A stretch of DNA of 64,000 nucleotides from Oceanisphaera pacifica. GTDB taxonomy: Bacteria; Pseudomonadota; Gammaproteobacteria; Enterobacterales; Aeromonadaceae. The stretch is from the NCBI RefSeq assembly GCF_017498065.1, contig NZ_JAGDFX010000009.1, positions 1 through 64,000 on the forward strand, written 5' to 3'. The translations under genes were made by a program, and so were the position numbers. The notes under the pieces were generated by a model. That model saw only the letters and a list, made by a program, of their open reading frames with translations. It searched no databases and was not told the origin of the DNA. Shown here one piece after another: positions 36,436 through 45,112 of the stretch (its first letter is position 1; each line of letters opens with the position of its first letter).

Positions 36436-36476
36436 TTGAAGTAGTTAGAGTGCTAAAATAATAACCTGTTATTATT
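36436..36476 (+). promoter_or_regulatory. Predicted promoter with an overlapping operator-like palindrome
   Basis: TTGAAG at 36436-36441 and TAATAA at 36459-36464 are separated by 17 bases, a plausible sigma-70 pair. The -10 falls inside a perfect inverted repeat AATAATAAC-CT-GTTATTATT (36457-36476). The AAA ATPase start is 18 bases downstream. A protein binding the palindrome would block this promoter. Confidence 0.6.
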
Positions 36477-36494
36477 CATCGAGTAGGAAGCCAA

Positions 36495-37544
36495 ATGCTT
36501 AAGCAATTGAATGTAAAAAACCTAACATTGTTTCCTGGAGAGCATGTGCTTGATTTTTCAGGCGGTTTAAACGTGTTTGTTGGAGAGAATGGCTCGGGTA
36601 AAACTCATTTGATGAAAATGGCATACTCACTTGTTGCTACCAGCGAGGAAGCTGGCCGCAGACCTGCCCAAGGCGTACCGACCAAAACTTATCTGCAAAA
36701 AGCTTATGCTGATAAGTTACTGGGGGTGTTTAAGCCTGATGCGTTGGGACGTCTAGCCAGCCGTAAACAAGGCCGTGCACGGTGTGAGGTGGCACTGGAT
36801 TTTGCTGAAGCAGATTATAATGTGAGCATTAACTTTGCCACCAACGCGCAAAGTGATGTTCAAATAGAGTGCTTACCTAAGCAGTGGATTGAAAAGCAAG
36901 CATTGTTTATTCCAACCCGCGAGCTGATGACTATCTATCCCGGTTTTGTGACGTTGTACGATATGCATTATGTGCCGTTTGAGGAGACATGGCGTGATAC
37001 CTGTATCCATTTAGGCGTGCCACAGCTTAAAGGCCGCCGTGCTACTGCGATGAATGCGTTGCTAGAGCCCCTTGAAAAGGCTATGGGCGGGAAGGTATTT
37101 CTTGATAAAAGTGGTCGATTTTATTTAAGTGTTCCCGGTGCTGGCAATATGGAAATGCAACTAGTATCAGAAGGCTTGCGTAAGTTGGCAATGTTAGCTC
37201 AACTGATTGCTAATGGAGTTTTGCAAGAGAACGGCTACGTTTTTTGGGATGAGCCTGAATCTAATTTAAATCCAAAGCTTATCAAACTCATTGCGGAAGT
37301 CATTTATTCACTCGCTACTAATGGTATTCAGGTTTTTATTGCTACGCATTCATTATTTTTATTGCGAGAGCTAGAGATAATTACTGAGAAGAATGAATCG
37401 AAATGCTTCACTCAGCGTTATTTTGCATTAAAATCAGAAGATGAAAGTGTAAGCATAGAACAGGGCGACTCTCTTGAAGATTTACAAACGTTGGTGATGT
37501 TAGATGAAGCACTTCAACAATCTGATCGCTACTTGGAGTTGTAA
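36495..37544 (+). CDS. AAA ATPase (AAA_15/AAA_21, OLD-like without TOPRIM)
   Basis: The 349-residue SMC/ABC-type ATPase has Walker A VGENGSGKTHLMKM near residues 30-43 and the signature-like VSEGLRKLAML near 227. Walker B is VFWDEPESNLNPKL near 251 and the switch His is in IFIATHSLFLL near 285 (read as VFIATHSLFLL). There is no TOPRIM or helicase domain. The downstream gene overlaps as TAATG and encodes a PD-(D/E)XK-like protein. Such ATPase plus nuclease pairs are typical of anti-phage modules (compare OLD, PARIS, RloAB-type designs), but this one is not matched to a named system. Confidence 0.82.
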   Translation: MLKQLNVKNLTLFPGEHVLDFSGGLNVFVGENGSGKTHLMKMAYSLVATSEEAGRRPAQGVPTKTYLQKAYADKLLGVFKPDALGRLASRKQGRARCEVALDFAEADYNVSINFATNAQSDVQIECLPKQWIEKQALFIPTRELMTIYPGFVTLYDMHYVPFEETWRDTCIHLGVPQLKGRRATAMNALLEPLEKAMGGKVFLDKSGRFYLSVPGAGNMEMQLVSEGLRKLAMLAQLIANGVLQENGYVFWDEPESNLNPKLIKLIAEVIYSLATNGIQVFIATHSLFLLRELEIITEKNESKCFTQRYFALKSEDESVSIEQGDSLEDLQTLVMLDEALQQSDRYLEL

Positions 37545-38053
37545 TGGAGATTCAAGAAGGAGCTTTGACTTTTAAATTTGATACGGCGAATGGCTCACTA
37601 GCTAGTCAATATGATGAGTGGAATTTTTACTGTAAGCAATTTATTACTATAGCTACTGGTACTAAAGCTGTTGATTTTATTTATTTCGATAATCCAGATA
37701 AAACATGTTGGCTTATTGAAGTTAAAGATTACCGCCACCCAGAGACAGTGAAAATAAAACCGAGTGAGTTAGGTGAAGTTGTCGCTATGAAGGTGCGTGA
37801 CACTTTAGCTGGGCTTACTGCTGCTAGGTTTAGTGCTAACGATGCTCAAGAAAAGTTATTGGCAAATAAACTATTAAAAGCTAACAGAATTAAAGTGGTT
37901 TTGCACATGGAACAAAATAAAAGAAGAGATAAATATATAGATCCTGCAGATGTACGACAGAAGCTTAAGCAGAAACTAAGATCTGTAGACACGAACCCAA
38001 GTGTTGTGGATAAAAATAAAATGAAAACTAACATGAAATGGACTGTAAAGTAG
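37544..38053 (+). CDS. PD-(D/E)XK-like nuclease partner of the ATPase
   Basis: The 169-residue protein is of no named family to me. Its middle has the pattern D-x(n)-E-x-K: VDFIYFDNPDKTCWLIEVKDYR (residues about 43-64, abbreviated), the hallmark of PD-(D/E)XK nucleases. The C-terminus is very basic (KRRDKY, QKLKQKL, KNKMKTNMKW), suiting nucleic-acid binding. It is coupled to the ATPase by TAATG, so the two are made together. The likely role is an effector controlled by the ATPase. This is inferred from motif and context only. Confidence 0.65.
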   Translation: MEIQEGALTFKFDTANGSLASQYDEWNFYCKQFITIATGTKAVDFIYFDNPDKTCWLIEVKDYRHPETVKIKPSELGEVVAMKVRDTLAGLTAARFSANDAQEKLLANKLLKANRIKVVLHMEQNKRRDKYIDPADVRQKLKQKLRSVDTNPSVVDKNKMKTNMKWTVK

Positions 38054-38098
38054 CCAATTAATTTCAACAAGAGCTTCCGTGTTCATCGGTTGCAAGAA

Positions 38099-38312
38099 GG
38101 CTTAGTGTTGAATGTTGAATTAAGGTCAAAAGATCAAGATAAAATATTTTGCAACGGAATCCGCTAAATCCACGAAAAGATCACCATAAGCGAAAGTTAT
38201 CATAGTAAAGGCCAAACACACTGTCTTATAAGCTTTGTGTCTGCTCTTACCATGAATAGTCTTTTCAGATTTGATCACTATTTTTCTGCGTTCTTCTGTG
38301 GGTTCCGTTGCA
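38099..38312. repeat. Heptamer tract and palindromic repeat copy in reverse orientation
   Basis: A short tract (GTGTTGA, ATGTTGA, ATTAAGG) at about 38105-38125 is followed by a full element at 38146-38312. Its centre is the reverse complement of the one at 36205-36390 (GTAAAGGCCAAACACACTGT). Its right arm GTGGGTTCCGTTGCAAAAAT touches the ligase ribosome site. Confidence 0.85.
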
Positions 38313-38333
38313 AAAATAGGTTTTGGAGTTTTT

Positions 38334-40220
38334 ATGAATGAAGTATGGAAGGGGCCAGGCCGTTGGGTGCTGGCTCTTTTTTTTGTTTGGGCTTTAGTTG
38401 GCCAACATGTTTTTATTCACCACTTAGGGGGGAGCGATTTAGATTTGCCCTTTAATGCCATTAGTTGGTTGTTTGTGGGCGCCGTGTTTATTGCCGGCGC
38501 TGTGGTGTTGCATTCTCGCCTAGCGGCTGGTGAACAAATACAGGTTAGCAGCAGTGCGCTGTGGAATTGGTTTTCGTTTGCCACGGTATTGCTGTGGCTA
38601 CCTTGGTTGTTTGCATTGGCTGCAGATTTGGTAAGCCTTGGGTTAAACATGCAAGCGGCTTATTGGCAGGCGTTGCCGCGCTTGTTGGGGGTGAGTGCTG
38701 GGCTGTTGTTGTTTTGGGTGTTACAGCAGTGTCAGTTTAATGCTAGGCAGCGCTACTTTTTACTGTGTACTTTGTTGTTATTGGCAACAGTGCAAATTGG
38801 TTTTGGGTTAGTGCAGTTTTTTGTATTGCCCGCAGATAACTGGTTTATGTTTAACACTAAAGTGCGCTTCCCCTACGGCATTTTTATGCAGCGTAATGTG
38901 ATGTCGAGCTTTGTTGGCTCGGGCGTATTGCTGGCGCTGTATTTATTAGTACGCCGCTCTGGTGGTACCGGGCGTGAGCATTGGCGCTGGTGGTTATGGT
39001 GCTCGGCGGTAGCGGCGGCGGGTTTGGTGTTGGTGGTATTACTGCAAAGTCGCGCTGGGCTATATAGTTTGCTAGCCGGTTTGTGCTTGTTATTGCCGGT
39101 ATGTTGGATGCGCTTAACCAGCCGATTGCAACGCACAGTGCTGCTCGCCTTGGTGGTGTGCGGAGCAGGAGCAGGCTTGGCGCTACTCGTGCATTTTGAC
39201 TTGCACCGTAGGGCTTTGGCTGTGTATGGCGAGCTAGGAGTGCGTTATGAAATTTGGCGTACTACTTTAGGGTTAATAGCGCAAAATATCTGGCTAGGTG
39301 TGGGTTATGGCCAGTTTGAGCCTGCTTATTATGCCGAAGCAGGGCGAGTGTTTGCTGCTAGCGGAGTGATGCCCGAGATGGGGGGTAATTTACATCACCC
39401 CCATAACGAGATTTTAATGTGGTGGCTAGAAGGGGGCGTGATCACGCTGCTGGCGTGGGCCTTGTTAGCTTGGGGAGTGCTGGGCGTATTGTGGCGGTTA
39501 AGCATGGGTGAGCGTTTGGCCATGGTGGCGTTATGTTTGCCGCTGTTTGCTCATTTAATGTCGGAATATCCAATGGGACATTCGAGTGTGCATTGGATTT
39601 GGCTGCTGGTGGTGGTGTGGTATTTTGACTGCGAAAGTAAAAGCTTGAAGCTGGAAGCTGGAGAGGAGATAGCTTTTAGCTTAAAGCCGGAAGCTGGAAG
39701 AAGTAGAAAAATTAAGCTTGCTGCTGTTGGGTTGTTGGTGATTGGTTGTGGCGTTGTGTTGTATATGGCGACGGGGTTACAAACGGGGTATCAGTTAACG
39801 CAGTATCAGCGGGGGCACTTTAGTGAGCCTAAGCAGTTAGACGCGGTATCAAACCCTTGGTTTTGGGGCGACCGGCAGGCTTTGTATCGTAATAGTCGGT
39901 TATTAACCTTAGCTATTAAAGAGCAAGATTTAGCGGCTGTTCAAGAATACCTGGTGTGGTCTACGGCCATTACCGCGCGGCTGCCACGCACTACGCTGTT
40001 GCATAATCATCTAGTGGCCCTGTTTGTGGCAGATCAGCTTGCGCCACAAGGGCAGAGTGCAAGTGATGATTGGCTGGCGCAATTGCAGTTAAATTATCCA
40101 CGCCAGCGCTTGTTTAAAGAAGCCGCACTAACCAAGATAAAAACACAGCTTGCGACAGGTGAAGTGCCCCGAATATTTCAACATCTAACGCCACCGGTAG
40201 GGTCGGCAACTTATTATTAA
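38334..40220 (+). CDS. pglL: PglL-like O-oligosaccharyltransferase (Wzy_C family)
   Basis: This protein of about 628 residues has roughly 12 membrane helices and a Wzy_C-type periplasmic loop with LGVGYGQFEPAYYAEA and NLHHPHNEILMWWLEGG near residues 320-375. A soluble C-terminal part matches the PglL_A/Wzy_C_2 layout. Such enzymes transfer lipid-linked glycans to Ser/Thr of periplasmic proteins. The start ATG at 38334 follows GGAG; the longer frame from 38271 runs through the repeat and is rejected. A heptamer tract (39641-39699) inserts LKLEAGEEIAFSLKPEAGR into the linker after the last conserved membrane block. Protein O-glycosylation fits the pgl genes at 25936-31889. Confidence 0.82.
   Translation: MNEVWKGPGRWVLALFFVWALVGQHVFIHHLGGSDLDLPFNAISWLFVGAVFIAGAVVLHSRLAAGEQIQVSSSALWNWFSFATVLLWLPWLFALAADLVSLGLNMQAAYWQALPRLLGVSAGLLLFWVLQQCQFNARQRYFLLCTLLLLATVQIGFGLVQFFVLPADNWFMFNTKVRFPYGIFMQRNVMSSFVGSGVLLALYLLVRRSGGTGREHWRWWLWCSAVAAAGLVLVVLLQSRAGLYSLLAGLCLLLPVCWMRLTSRLQRTVLLALVVCGAGAGLALLVHFDLHRRALAVYGELGVRYEIWRTTLGLIAQNIWLGVGYGQFEPAYYAEAGRVFAASGVMPEMGGNLHHPHNEILMWWLEGGVITLLAWALLAWGVLGVLWRLSMGERLAMVALCLPLFAHLMSEYPMGHSSVHWIWLLVVVWYFDCESKSLKLEAGEEIAFSLKPEAGRSRKIKLAAVGLLVIGCGVVLYMATGLQTGYQLTQYQRGHFSEPKQLDAVSNPWFWGDRQALYRNSRLLTLAIKEQDLAAVQEYLVWSTAITARLPRTTLLHNHLVALFVADQLAPQGQSASDDWLAQLQLNYPRQRLFKEAALTKIKTQLATGEVPRIFQHLTPPVGSATYY
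39641..39699 (+). repeat. Heptamer tract inside pglL
   Basis: Eight in-phase 7-mers: AAGCTTG, AAGCTGG, AAGCTGG, AGAGGAG, ATAGCTT, TTAGCTT, AAAGCCG, GAAGCTG. The tract lies in a hydrophilic linker of the ligase and keeps the frame open. Confidence 0.87.
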
Positions 40221-40316
40221 GCAAGTTATAAGGCCGAGAGCTGGAAGCAGAAAGGGCGATGTTAAATGACTGCTTATCGCTATGCTCCTCGCAATAATCA
40301 CCACACTAAATTTTGA

Positions 40317-40474
40317 GTGAGGAGGATGTTAAGCCTCTTATGTCATCCTCCTCACAGATTTATTTTAGCCCGTCCTTTTCACCATCATCTCACTCTTTAC
40401 GGCTCTATGTTAGTTAGTCCCTCTAACTAACATAGAGCCTTACCCTTGCCGTTAGGGTTTTAACCTAACGGCAA
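40317..40474 (+). promoter_or_regulatory. Array of three perfect hairpins in the rml leader
   Basis: Stem 1 pairs GTGAGGAGGATG (40317-40328) with 40344-40355, 12 bp and a 15-base loop. Stem 2 pairs GGCTCTATGTTAGTTAG (40401-40417) with 40423-40439, 17 bp perfect and a 5-base loop. Stem 3 pairs TTGCCGTTAGG (40446-40456) with 40464-40474, 11 bp. No long T run follows stems 2 or 3. The array lies between pglL and the ops site and could act as terminator, attenuator or RNA-protein site. Confidence 0.75.
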
Positions 40475-40552
40475 ATCCCGTAAACTTACGCACCTTTGCT
40501 TAAAAACTGCTTTGCATAACGCAAGCGGTTTTTGCATGCGTGAACATTAAGT

Positions 40553-40597
40553 GCGGCCGTGGGGGAATGGCCAATGGAACCCTACGGGCGGTAGCGT
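40553..40597 (+). promoter_or_regulatory. RfaH ops element with upstream GGCC hairpin (rml operon)
   Basis: GGCGGTAGCGT at 40587-40597 matches the ops core recognised by RfaH, 43 bases before the rmlB ATG. About 20 bases upstream GGCC-GTGGGGGAAT-GGCC can form a small stem. The same pair of features occurs at 45036-45067. RfaH binding would reduce Rho termination in this long operon. Confidence 0.85.
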
Positions 40598-40639
40598 CGC
40601 TACAGCACAGTTTATTTTTCTTGTTTAGGTGTAGTGTCG

Positions 40640-41818
40640 ATGAAGATTCTAATTACGGGTGGTGCAGGTTTTATTGGATCTGCTGTGGTACGCCACATTA
40701 TCAATAACACGCAAGATGTGGTTATTAACCTCGATAAATTGACCTACGCCGGTAATTTAGAGTCGCTTAAGTCCGTTTCTGACTCTGAACGTTATCATTT
40801 TGTGCAGTTAGATATTTGTGACCGTGCTGGGCTAGACAAGGTATTTGCTGAACAGCAACCCGATGCAGTCATGCATTTAGCCGCAGAAAGCCATGTAGAT
40901 CGCTCTATTACGGGCCCAGCAGAGTTTATTCAAACCAATATAGTTGGCACTTATAATCTGTTAGAAGCCGCTCGTGCTTATTGGAACGAGTTAACTGACG
41001 CTAAAAAAGCCAGCTTTCGTTTTCATCATATTAGTACCGACGAAGTGTACGGTGATCTTCCTCATCCTTCGGATGAGAGTGTTGAGTACGAGAAGAGCAA
41101 TGTTGAATGTTCAATGTTGAATGCTGAATTAGATCAAAATAATTCAAAGTTCAAAATTCAAAATTCAAAATTGCCGTTGTTTCTTGAAACGACGGCTTAC
41201 GCCCCTAGCAGCCCTTACTCCGCTAGTAAGGCTAGCTCCGATCATCTTGTGCGTGCTTGGTTGCGTACTTATGGTTTTCCTACCCTTATTACCAACTGCT
41301 CTAACAACTACGGGCCGTATCATTTTCCCGAAAAACTGATCCCGCTGGTGATCTTAAAAGCATTAGCAGGTAAGTCTCTCCCTATTTATGGTAAGGGCGA
41401 TCAAATTCGCGATTGGTTGCATGTAGAAGATCACGCCCGTGCACTCTACAAAGTAGTAACAGAAGGCGAAGTAGGAGAAACCTACAACATTGGCGGCCAC
41501 AATGAAAAAACCAATCTAGAAGTGGTACAGGCCATTTGCAATATTTTGGATGATGCTTTTCCAATTCAAAATTCAAAACTTAAAATTCAACATTACCAAG
41601 AGCTCATCACTTATGTTAAGGATCGCCCAGGCCACGATCGCCGTTACGCGATTGATGCTAGTAAAATAGAGCGCGAACTGGGCTGGACGCCTCAAGAAAC
41701 GTTTGAATCTGGCATACGCAGCACAGTGCAGTGGTATTTAGACAATGAAGACTGGGTTACCAACGTACAAAGTGGTGCTTATCAAACTTGGATGAGCCAG
41801 CAGTACGGAGCCGAATAA
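40640..41818 (+). CDS. rmlB: dTDP-glucose 4,6-dehydratase with two heptamer insertions
   Basis: This protein of about 392 residues is second in the dTDP-rhamnose path. It has [15 protein letters not shown] near the N-terminus, [11 protein letters not shown] near 80 and [12 protein letters not shown] near 133. The catalytic YSASK lies near 193, followed by [13 protein letters not shown]. coli RmlB is about 361 residues; the extra length is in two loops encoded by 7-mer tracts at 41100-41169 and 41564-41591 ([20 protein letters not shown] and [10 protein letters not shown]). Both sit between conserved blocks and keep frame. The ATG at 40640 fits better than the GTG at 40634. Confidence 0.94.
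   Translation: MKILITGGAGFIGSAVVRHIINNTQDVVINLDKLTYAGNLESLKSVSDSERYHFVQLDICDRAGLDKVFAEQQPDAVMHLAAESHVDRSITGPAEFIQTNIVGTYNLLEAARAYWNELTDAKKASFRFHHISTDEVYGDLPHPSDESVEYEKSNVECSMLNAELDQNNSKFKIQNSKLPLFLETTAYAPSSPYSASKASSDHLVRAWLRTYGFPTLITNCSNNYGPYHFPEKLIPLVILKALAGKSLPIYGKGDQIRDWLHVEDHARALYKVVTEGEVGETYNIGGHNEKTNLEVVQAICNILDDAFPIQNSKLKIQHYQELITYVKDRPGHDRRYAIDASKIERELGWTPQETFESGIRSTVQWYLDNEDWVTNVQSGAYQTWMSQQYGAE
41100..41169 (+). repeat. Ten-unit heptamer tract inside rmlB
   Basis: Seventy bases stay in 7-bp phase: ATGTTGA, ATGTTCA, ATGTTGA, ATGCTGA, ATTAGAT, CAAAATA, ATTCAAA, GTTCAAA, ATTCAAA, ATTCAAA. The first and last halves are roughly reverse complements, so the tract is a weak palindrome. Confidence 0.9.
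41564..41591 (+). repeat. Second heptamer tract inside rmlB
   Basis: Four units, ATTCAAA, ATTCAAA, ACTTAAA, ATTCAAC, add about six residues to the loop before the conserved [15 protein letters not shown] block. Confidence 0.88.
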
Positions 41819-42723
41819 TGCACATATTATTGTTGGGTAAAAATGGCCAAGTAGGGTGGGAGTTACAACGTGCTTTAGCACCCCTAGGCACAGTAACGGC
41901 GCTAGATCGCCATTCAATTGATTATTGTGGTGATGTGAGTCAATTGGAGCAACTGTCTCGTACTATAAGTGAGTTAAAGCCCGATATTATTGTGAATGCT
42001 GCGGCCTATACGGCAGTAGATAAAGCAGAGTCAGACACTGAATTGGCTCAGTGTATTAATGGCGATGCGCTAGCTGTGCTAGCCAAAGAAGCAGAAGCAT
42101 TAGGGGCTTGGTTGATTCATTATTCAACCGACTATGTTTTTAATGGCAGTGGCAATACGCCTTGGCAAGAGCAAGATACCCCTGCACCACTTAATGTGTA
42201 TGGCGCTACTAAGCTAGCCGGCGAGCAGGCAATTCAGGCCCATTGTTCACGTTATTTAATTTTACGTACTAGCTGGGTGTATGCCGGTCGTGGCGCTAAT
42301 TTTGCCAAAACAATGTTGCGCCTTGCTAAAGAGCGCAGCGAGCTAGGAGTAATAGAAGATCAAATAGGGGCACCGACCAGCGCCGAGCTAATTGCCGATT
42401 GCACTGCACATGCCATTCGCACATTAGTGCAGCATACAGCAGCGCCAAATGAATTAGCAGGTATTTATCATTTAGCGGCCAGCGGCCAAACTAGCTGGCA
42501 TGACTATGCTGCATTCGTTTTTACGCAGGCACGCCTACAAGGTGAAACGCTAAGCTTAACCAAGCTTAACGCAATTGCGAGTGCCGATTACCGCACACCA
42601 GCACCGCGGTCGCTTAATTCTCGCCTTAACACCACTAAATTTAGTACCGCTTTTAATTTGGTATTACCGCCTTGGCAACAAGGAGTAACCCGCATGTTAA
42701 CTGAAATTTTGGAGCAAAAATAA
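41818..42723 (+). CDS. rmlD: dTDP-4-dehydrorhamnose reductase
   Basis: The 301-residue SDR begins [20 protein letters not shown]. It has [13 protein letters not shown] near residue 61, STDYVFNG near 102 and the catalytic YGATKLAGE near 126. It makes dTDP-L-rhamnose. The start is the ATG in TAATG overlapping the rmlB stop; an upstream in-frame ATG at 41788 lies within rmlB and is rejected. Confidence 0.95.
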   Translation: MHILLLGKNGQVGWELQRALAPLGTVTALDRHSIDYCGDVSQLEQLSRTISELKPDIIVNAAAYTAVDKAESDTELAQCINGDALAVLAKEAEALGAWLIHYSTDYVFNGSGNTPWQEQDTPAPLNVYGATKLAGEQAIQAHCSRYLILRTSWVYAGRGANFAKTMLRLAKERSELGVIEDQIGAPTSAELIADCTAHAIRTLVQHTAAPNELAGIYHLAASGQTSWHDYAAFVFTQARLQGETLSLTKLNAIASADYRTPAPRSLNSRLNTTKFSTAFNLVLPPWQQGVTRMLTEILEQK

Positions 42724-43610
42724 TGGCTGCTCGTAAGGGTATTATTCTGGCCGGAGGCTCAGGCACTCGGCTTTATCCGGTCACTATGACGGTAAGTAAA
42801 CAATTACTGCCGGTATATGATAAACCCATGATTTATTACCCACTCAGTACGCTAATGCTGGCAGGTATTAAAGACATTTTAATTATTAGTACGCCGCAAG
42901 ACACACCACGCTTCAAGCAACTGCTAGGAGACGGCAGCCAGTGGGGCCTTAACCTGCAATATGCCGTACAAGAAAACCCAGACGGTTTAGCGCAAGCCTT
43001 TATTATTGGTGAAGACTTTATTGGTGACGATAATTGTGCATTGGTATTGGGCGATAATATCTTTTTTGGCCACAACCTACAGCCACAATTAGAGCAAGCC
43101 AGTAATGAACAAAGTGGTGCAACTGTGTTTGCTTATCATGTACAAGATCCCGAGCGTTATGGGGTGGTTGAGTTTAATGAACAGGGACAAGCCCTGAGTT
43201 TAGAAGAAAAACCAACTGTGCCTAAAAGTAACTATGCCGTTACCGGGTTATACTTTTATGATAATCAAGTTGTTGAAATTGCTAAAAATATTAAACCATC
43301 GGATCGCGGTGAATTAGAAATTACCGACGTTAACAAGATATATCTTGAACGTAATCAGCTGGCCGTAACAACCATGGGCCGTGGTTATGCATGGTTAGAC
43401 ACGGGCACCCACGAAAGCTTAATGGAAGCCGGCAGCTTTATTCAAACCATAGAGCAACGCCAAGGCTTAAAGGTGGCCTGCCCAGAAGAAATCGCCTATC
43501 GCAAGGGCTTTATTAATGCCGAGCAAGTACAAAAGCTGGCACAGCCGTTAGCTAAAAATGCTTATGGTCAATATTTATTAAACCTGATCAAGCCGGGGTA
43601 TCGTGCATGA
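42723..43610 (+). CDS. rmlA: Glucose-1-phosphate thymidylyltransferase
   Basis: The 295-residue protein has [20 protein letters not shown] at the start, the nucleotide-binding motif. It continues with [30 protein letters not shown] near 110 and [18 protein letters not shown] near 150. It makes dTDP-glucose, the first rhamnose pathway step. It is coupled to rmlD by TAATG and overlaps rmlC by four bases. The order B-D-A-C is common in enterobacterial-type rml operons. Confidence 0.96.
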   Translation: MAARKGIILAGGSGTRLYPVTMTVSKQLLPVYDKPMIYYPLSTLMLAGIKDILIISTPQDTPRFKQLLGDGSQWGLNLQYAVQENPDGLAQAFIIGEDFIGDDNCALVLGDNIFFGHNLQPQLEQASNEQSGATVFAYHVQDPERYGVVEFNEQGQALSLEEKPTVPKSNYAVTGLYFYDNQVVEIAKNIKPSDRGELEITDVNKIYLERNQLAVTTMGRGYAWLDTGTHESLMEAGSFIQTIEQRQGLKVACPEEIAYRKGFINAEQVQKLAQPLAKNAYGQYLLNLIKPGYRA

Positions 43611-44155
43611 ATGTCATTAAAACAGCTATTTCTGACGTATTGATTCTGGAGCCGAAAGTATTTGGCGATGATCGTGGCTTTTTTTATGAAAGCTTTAACC
43701 AGCAGCAATTTGAACAAGCAGTAGGTTATAGCGTTAATTTTGTACAAGATAATCACTCTCGCTCAAGCCAAGGCGTATTACGCGGCTTACATTATCAACT
43801 AGTACCTCATGCACAAGGCAAGTTAGTTAGAGTGGTGCAAGGTGAAGTGTTTGATGTAGCGGTAGATATTCGTAAAAGCTCACCAACTTTTGGGCAATGG
43901 GTGGGAGTTAACTTATCTGCAGAAAATAAGCGACAGCTATGGATACCCGAAGGCTTTGCACATGGCTTTGTCACCTTAAGCGACAGCGCCGAGTTTTTAT
44001 ATAAAACCACTAATTACTATGCGCCAGAAAGTGAACGCTGCATTATGTGGAATGACGCTAGTTTAAATATTGAATGGCCACTAGAGCAAACACCAACGTT
44101 ATCAGGTAAAGATGCAGTAGATAGCTCGTTTGAAGATGCAGACTTTTTTATATGA
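43607..44155 (+). CDS. rmlC: dTDP-4-dehydrorhamnose 3,5-epimerase
   Basis: The 182-residue cupin epimerase has [17 protein letters not shown] near residue 22, [15 protein letters not shown] with the catalytic His near 52-63, and [20 protein letters not shown] near 78. [13 protein letters not shown] follows near 112. Its C-terminus [10 protein letters not shown] is intact. The IS fragment begins right after its stop codon, so insertion spared the gene. Confidence 0.95.
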   Translation: MNVIKTAISDVLILEPKVFGDDRGFFYESFNQQQFEQAVGYSVNFVQDNHSRSSQGVLRGLHYQLVPHAQGKLVRVVQGEVFDVAVDIRKSSPTFGQWVGVNLSAENKRQLWIPEGFAHGFVTLSDSAEFLYKTTNYYAPESERCIMWNDASLNIEWPLEQTPTLSGKDAVDSSFEDADFFI

Positions 44156-44911
44156 TTATTCAGTATCAAGCTAGTGTTGCTGAATATCAGAGGCTGTTTG
44201 ATTACCGTCGATGCTATGGGTTGCCAGAAAGCCATAGCTAAGAAGGTTGTAAGCAAAGAGGCTGATTATCTACTGTTAGTTAAAAGCAACCAACCGAGCC
44301 TAGAAGCTGCGTTCGATAACTATTTTAAACTTGAGATGCTCCAACGTGGAGACGGCGATACCTACAGTGCAAAAGAGCAAAGGCATAGTCGGGTAGAAAC
44401 AAGGTTATGCTTGGTCAATGACGACCTCTCTGTACTCGGTGATATTGCCTTTGAGTAGCCATAGCTTAAAACAATGAGCATTGTTGCCACCATACGGCAA
44501 GAGAAAGACCAACCAGCGACAGGCATTACGCTTCGCTATTACATTAGCTCCGCTCAGTTAACATCAAAAGAGTTATTAGAAGCTAGCCGAGCTCATTGGT
44601 CTATAGAACCGCAGCTGCACTGCACTGGCATTAGATGTTGGTATGCGTGAAGGTGAATGCCGGATCAGGCGTGAACAAGCAGGAGAGAATCTTTGTTGCG
44701 ATACGACATATTGCGCTGAACTTACTTAGCGTAGACAACAGTTTTAAAGCCGGTATTAAAAGAAAGCAAAAACGAGCAGGCCGAAATAATGAATACCTAT
44801 CGCGAGTCCTTGCAGGGCAAAGGCTTTCGTTATCTTGCCTAGCCCTTGAACGAACAGTATCTTTCAAAAGTGATTAAAATATAAGAGTTTATTCTCTTAC
44901 TCTAGCCCTAG
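44156..44911 (+). mobile_element. Mosaic ISAs1 remnant: type II 3' part fused to a type I end
   Basis: Starting just after rmlC, the sequence matches the second half of the type II transposase (LLNIRGCLITVDAMGCQKAI onward), with an in-frame TAG near 44457 and a frameshift near 44630. At 44841 it changes to the type I tail (CCCTTGAACGAACAGTATCT) and ends in a decayed right end near 44911. The left end is missing. Confidence 0.8.
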
Positions 44912-45035
44912 TCCGCATCACCCTTGTACACCGCTTTCATCTTGTCCCTAAATCCACTAGAATATACTGGTTTTGCAATTACGACCTTTCGCAAAATACG
45001 AATGGTTTGCAGGCATAACTTGTACTTATACTTGG

Positions 45036-45067
45036 CCGTGGGGAATGGCCTAATGAGCGGTAGCGTG
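45036..45067 (+). promoter_or_regulatory. RfaH ops element ahead of wzz
   Basis: AGCGGTAGCGTG at 45056-45067 matches the 12-base ops consensus except for the first base. GGCC-GTGGGGAAT-GGCC sits just upstream, as in the rml leader. It is 46 bases before the wzz start and would let RfaH control the second half of the locus separately. Confidence 0.8.
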
Positions 45068-45112
45068 CCCAAATCAAAATTATTCTTTCTTCCCGTCAAC
45101 TTTATCTAGAAG

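Noticed and set aside
38271-38333. Upstream start for the PglL-like gene
   Set aside because: The extra 21 residues are translated from the palindromic repeat; the ATG at 38334 has a GGAG site and a membrane-type N-terminus.
44924-45109. Small ORFs on both strands before wzz
   Set aside because: They lie over the ops leader, with no family and no clear start.
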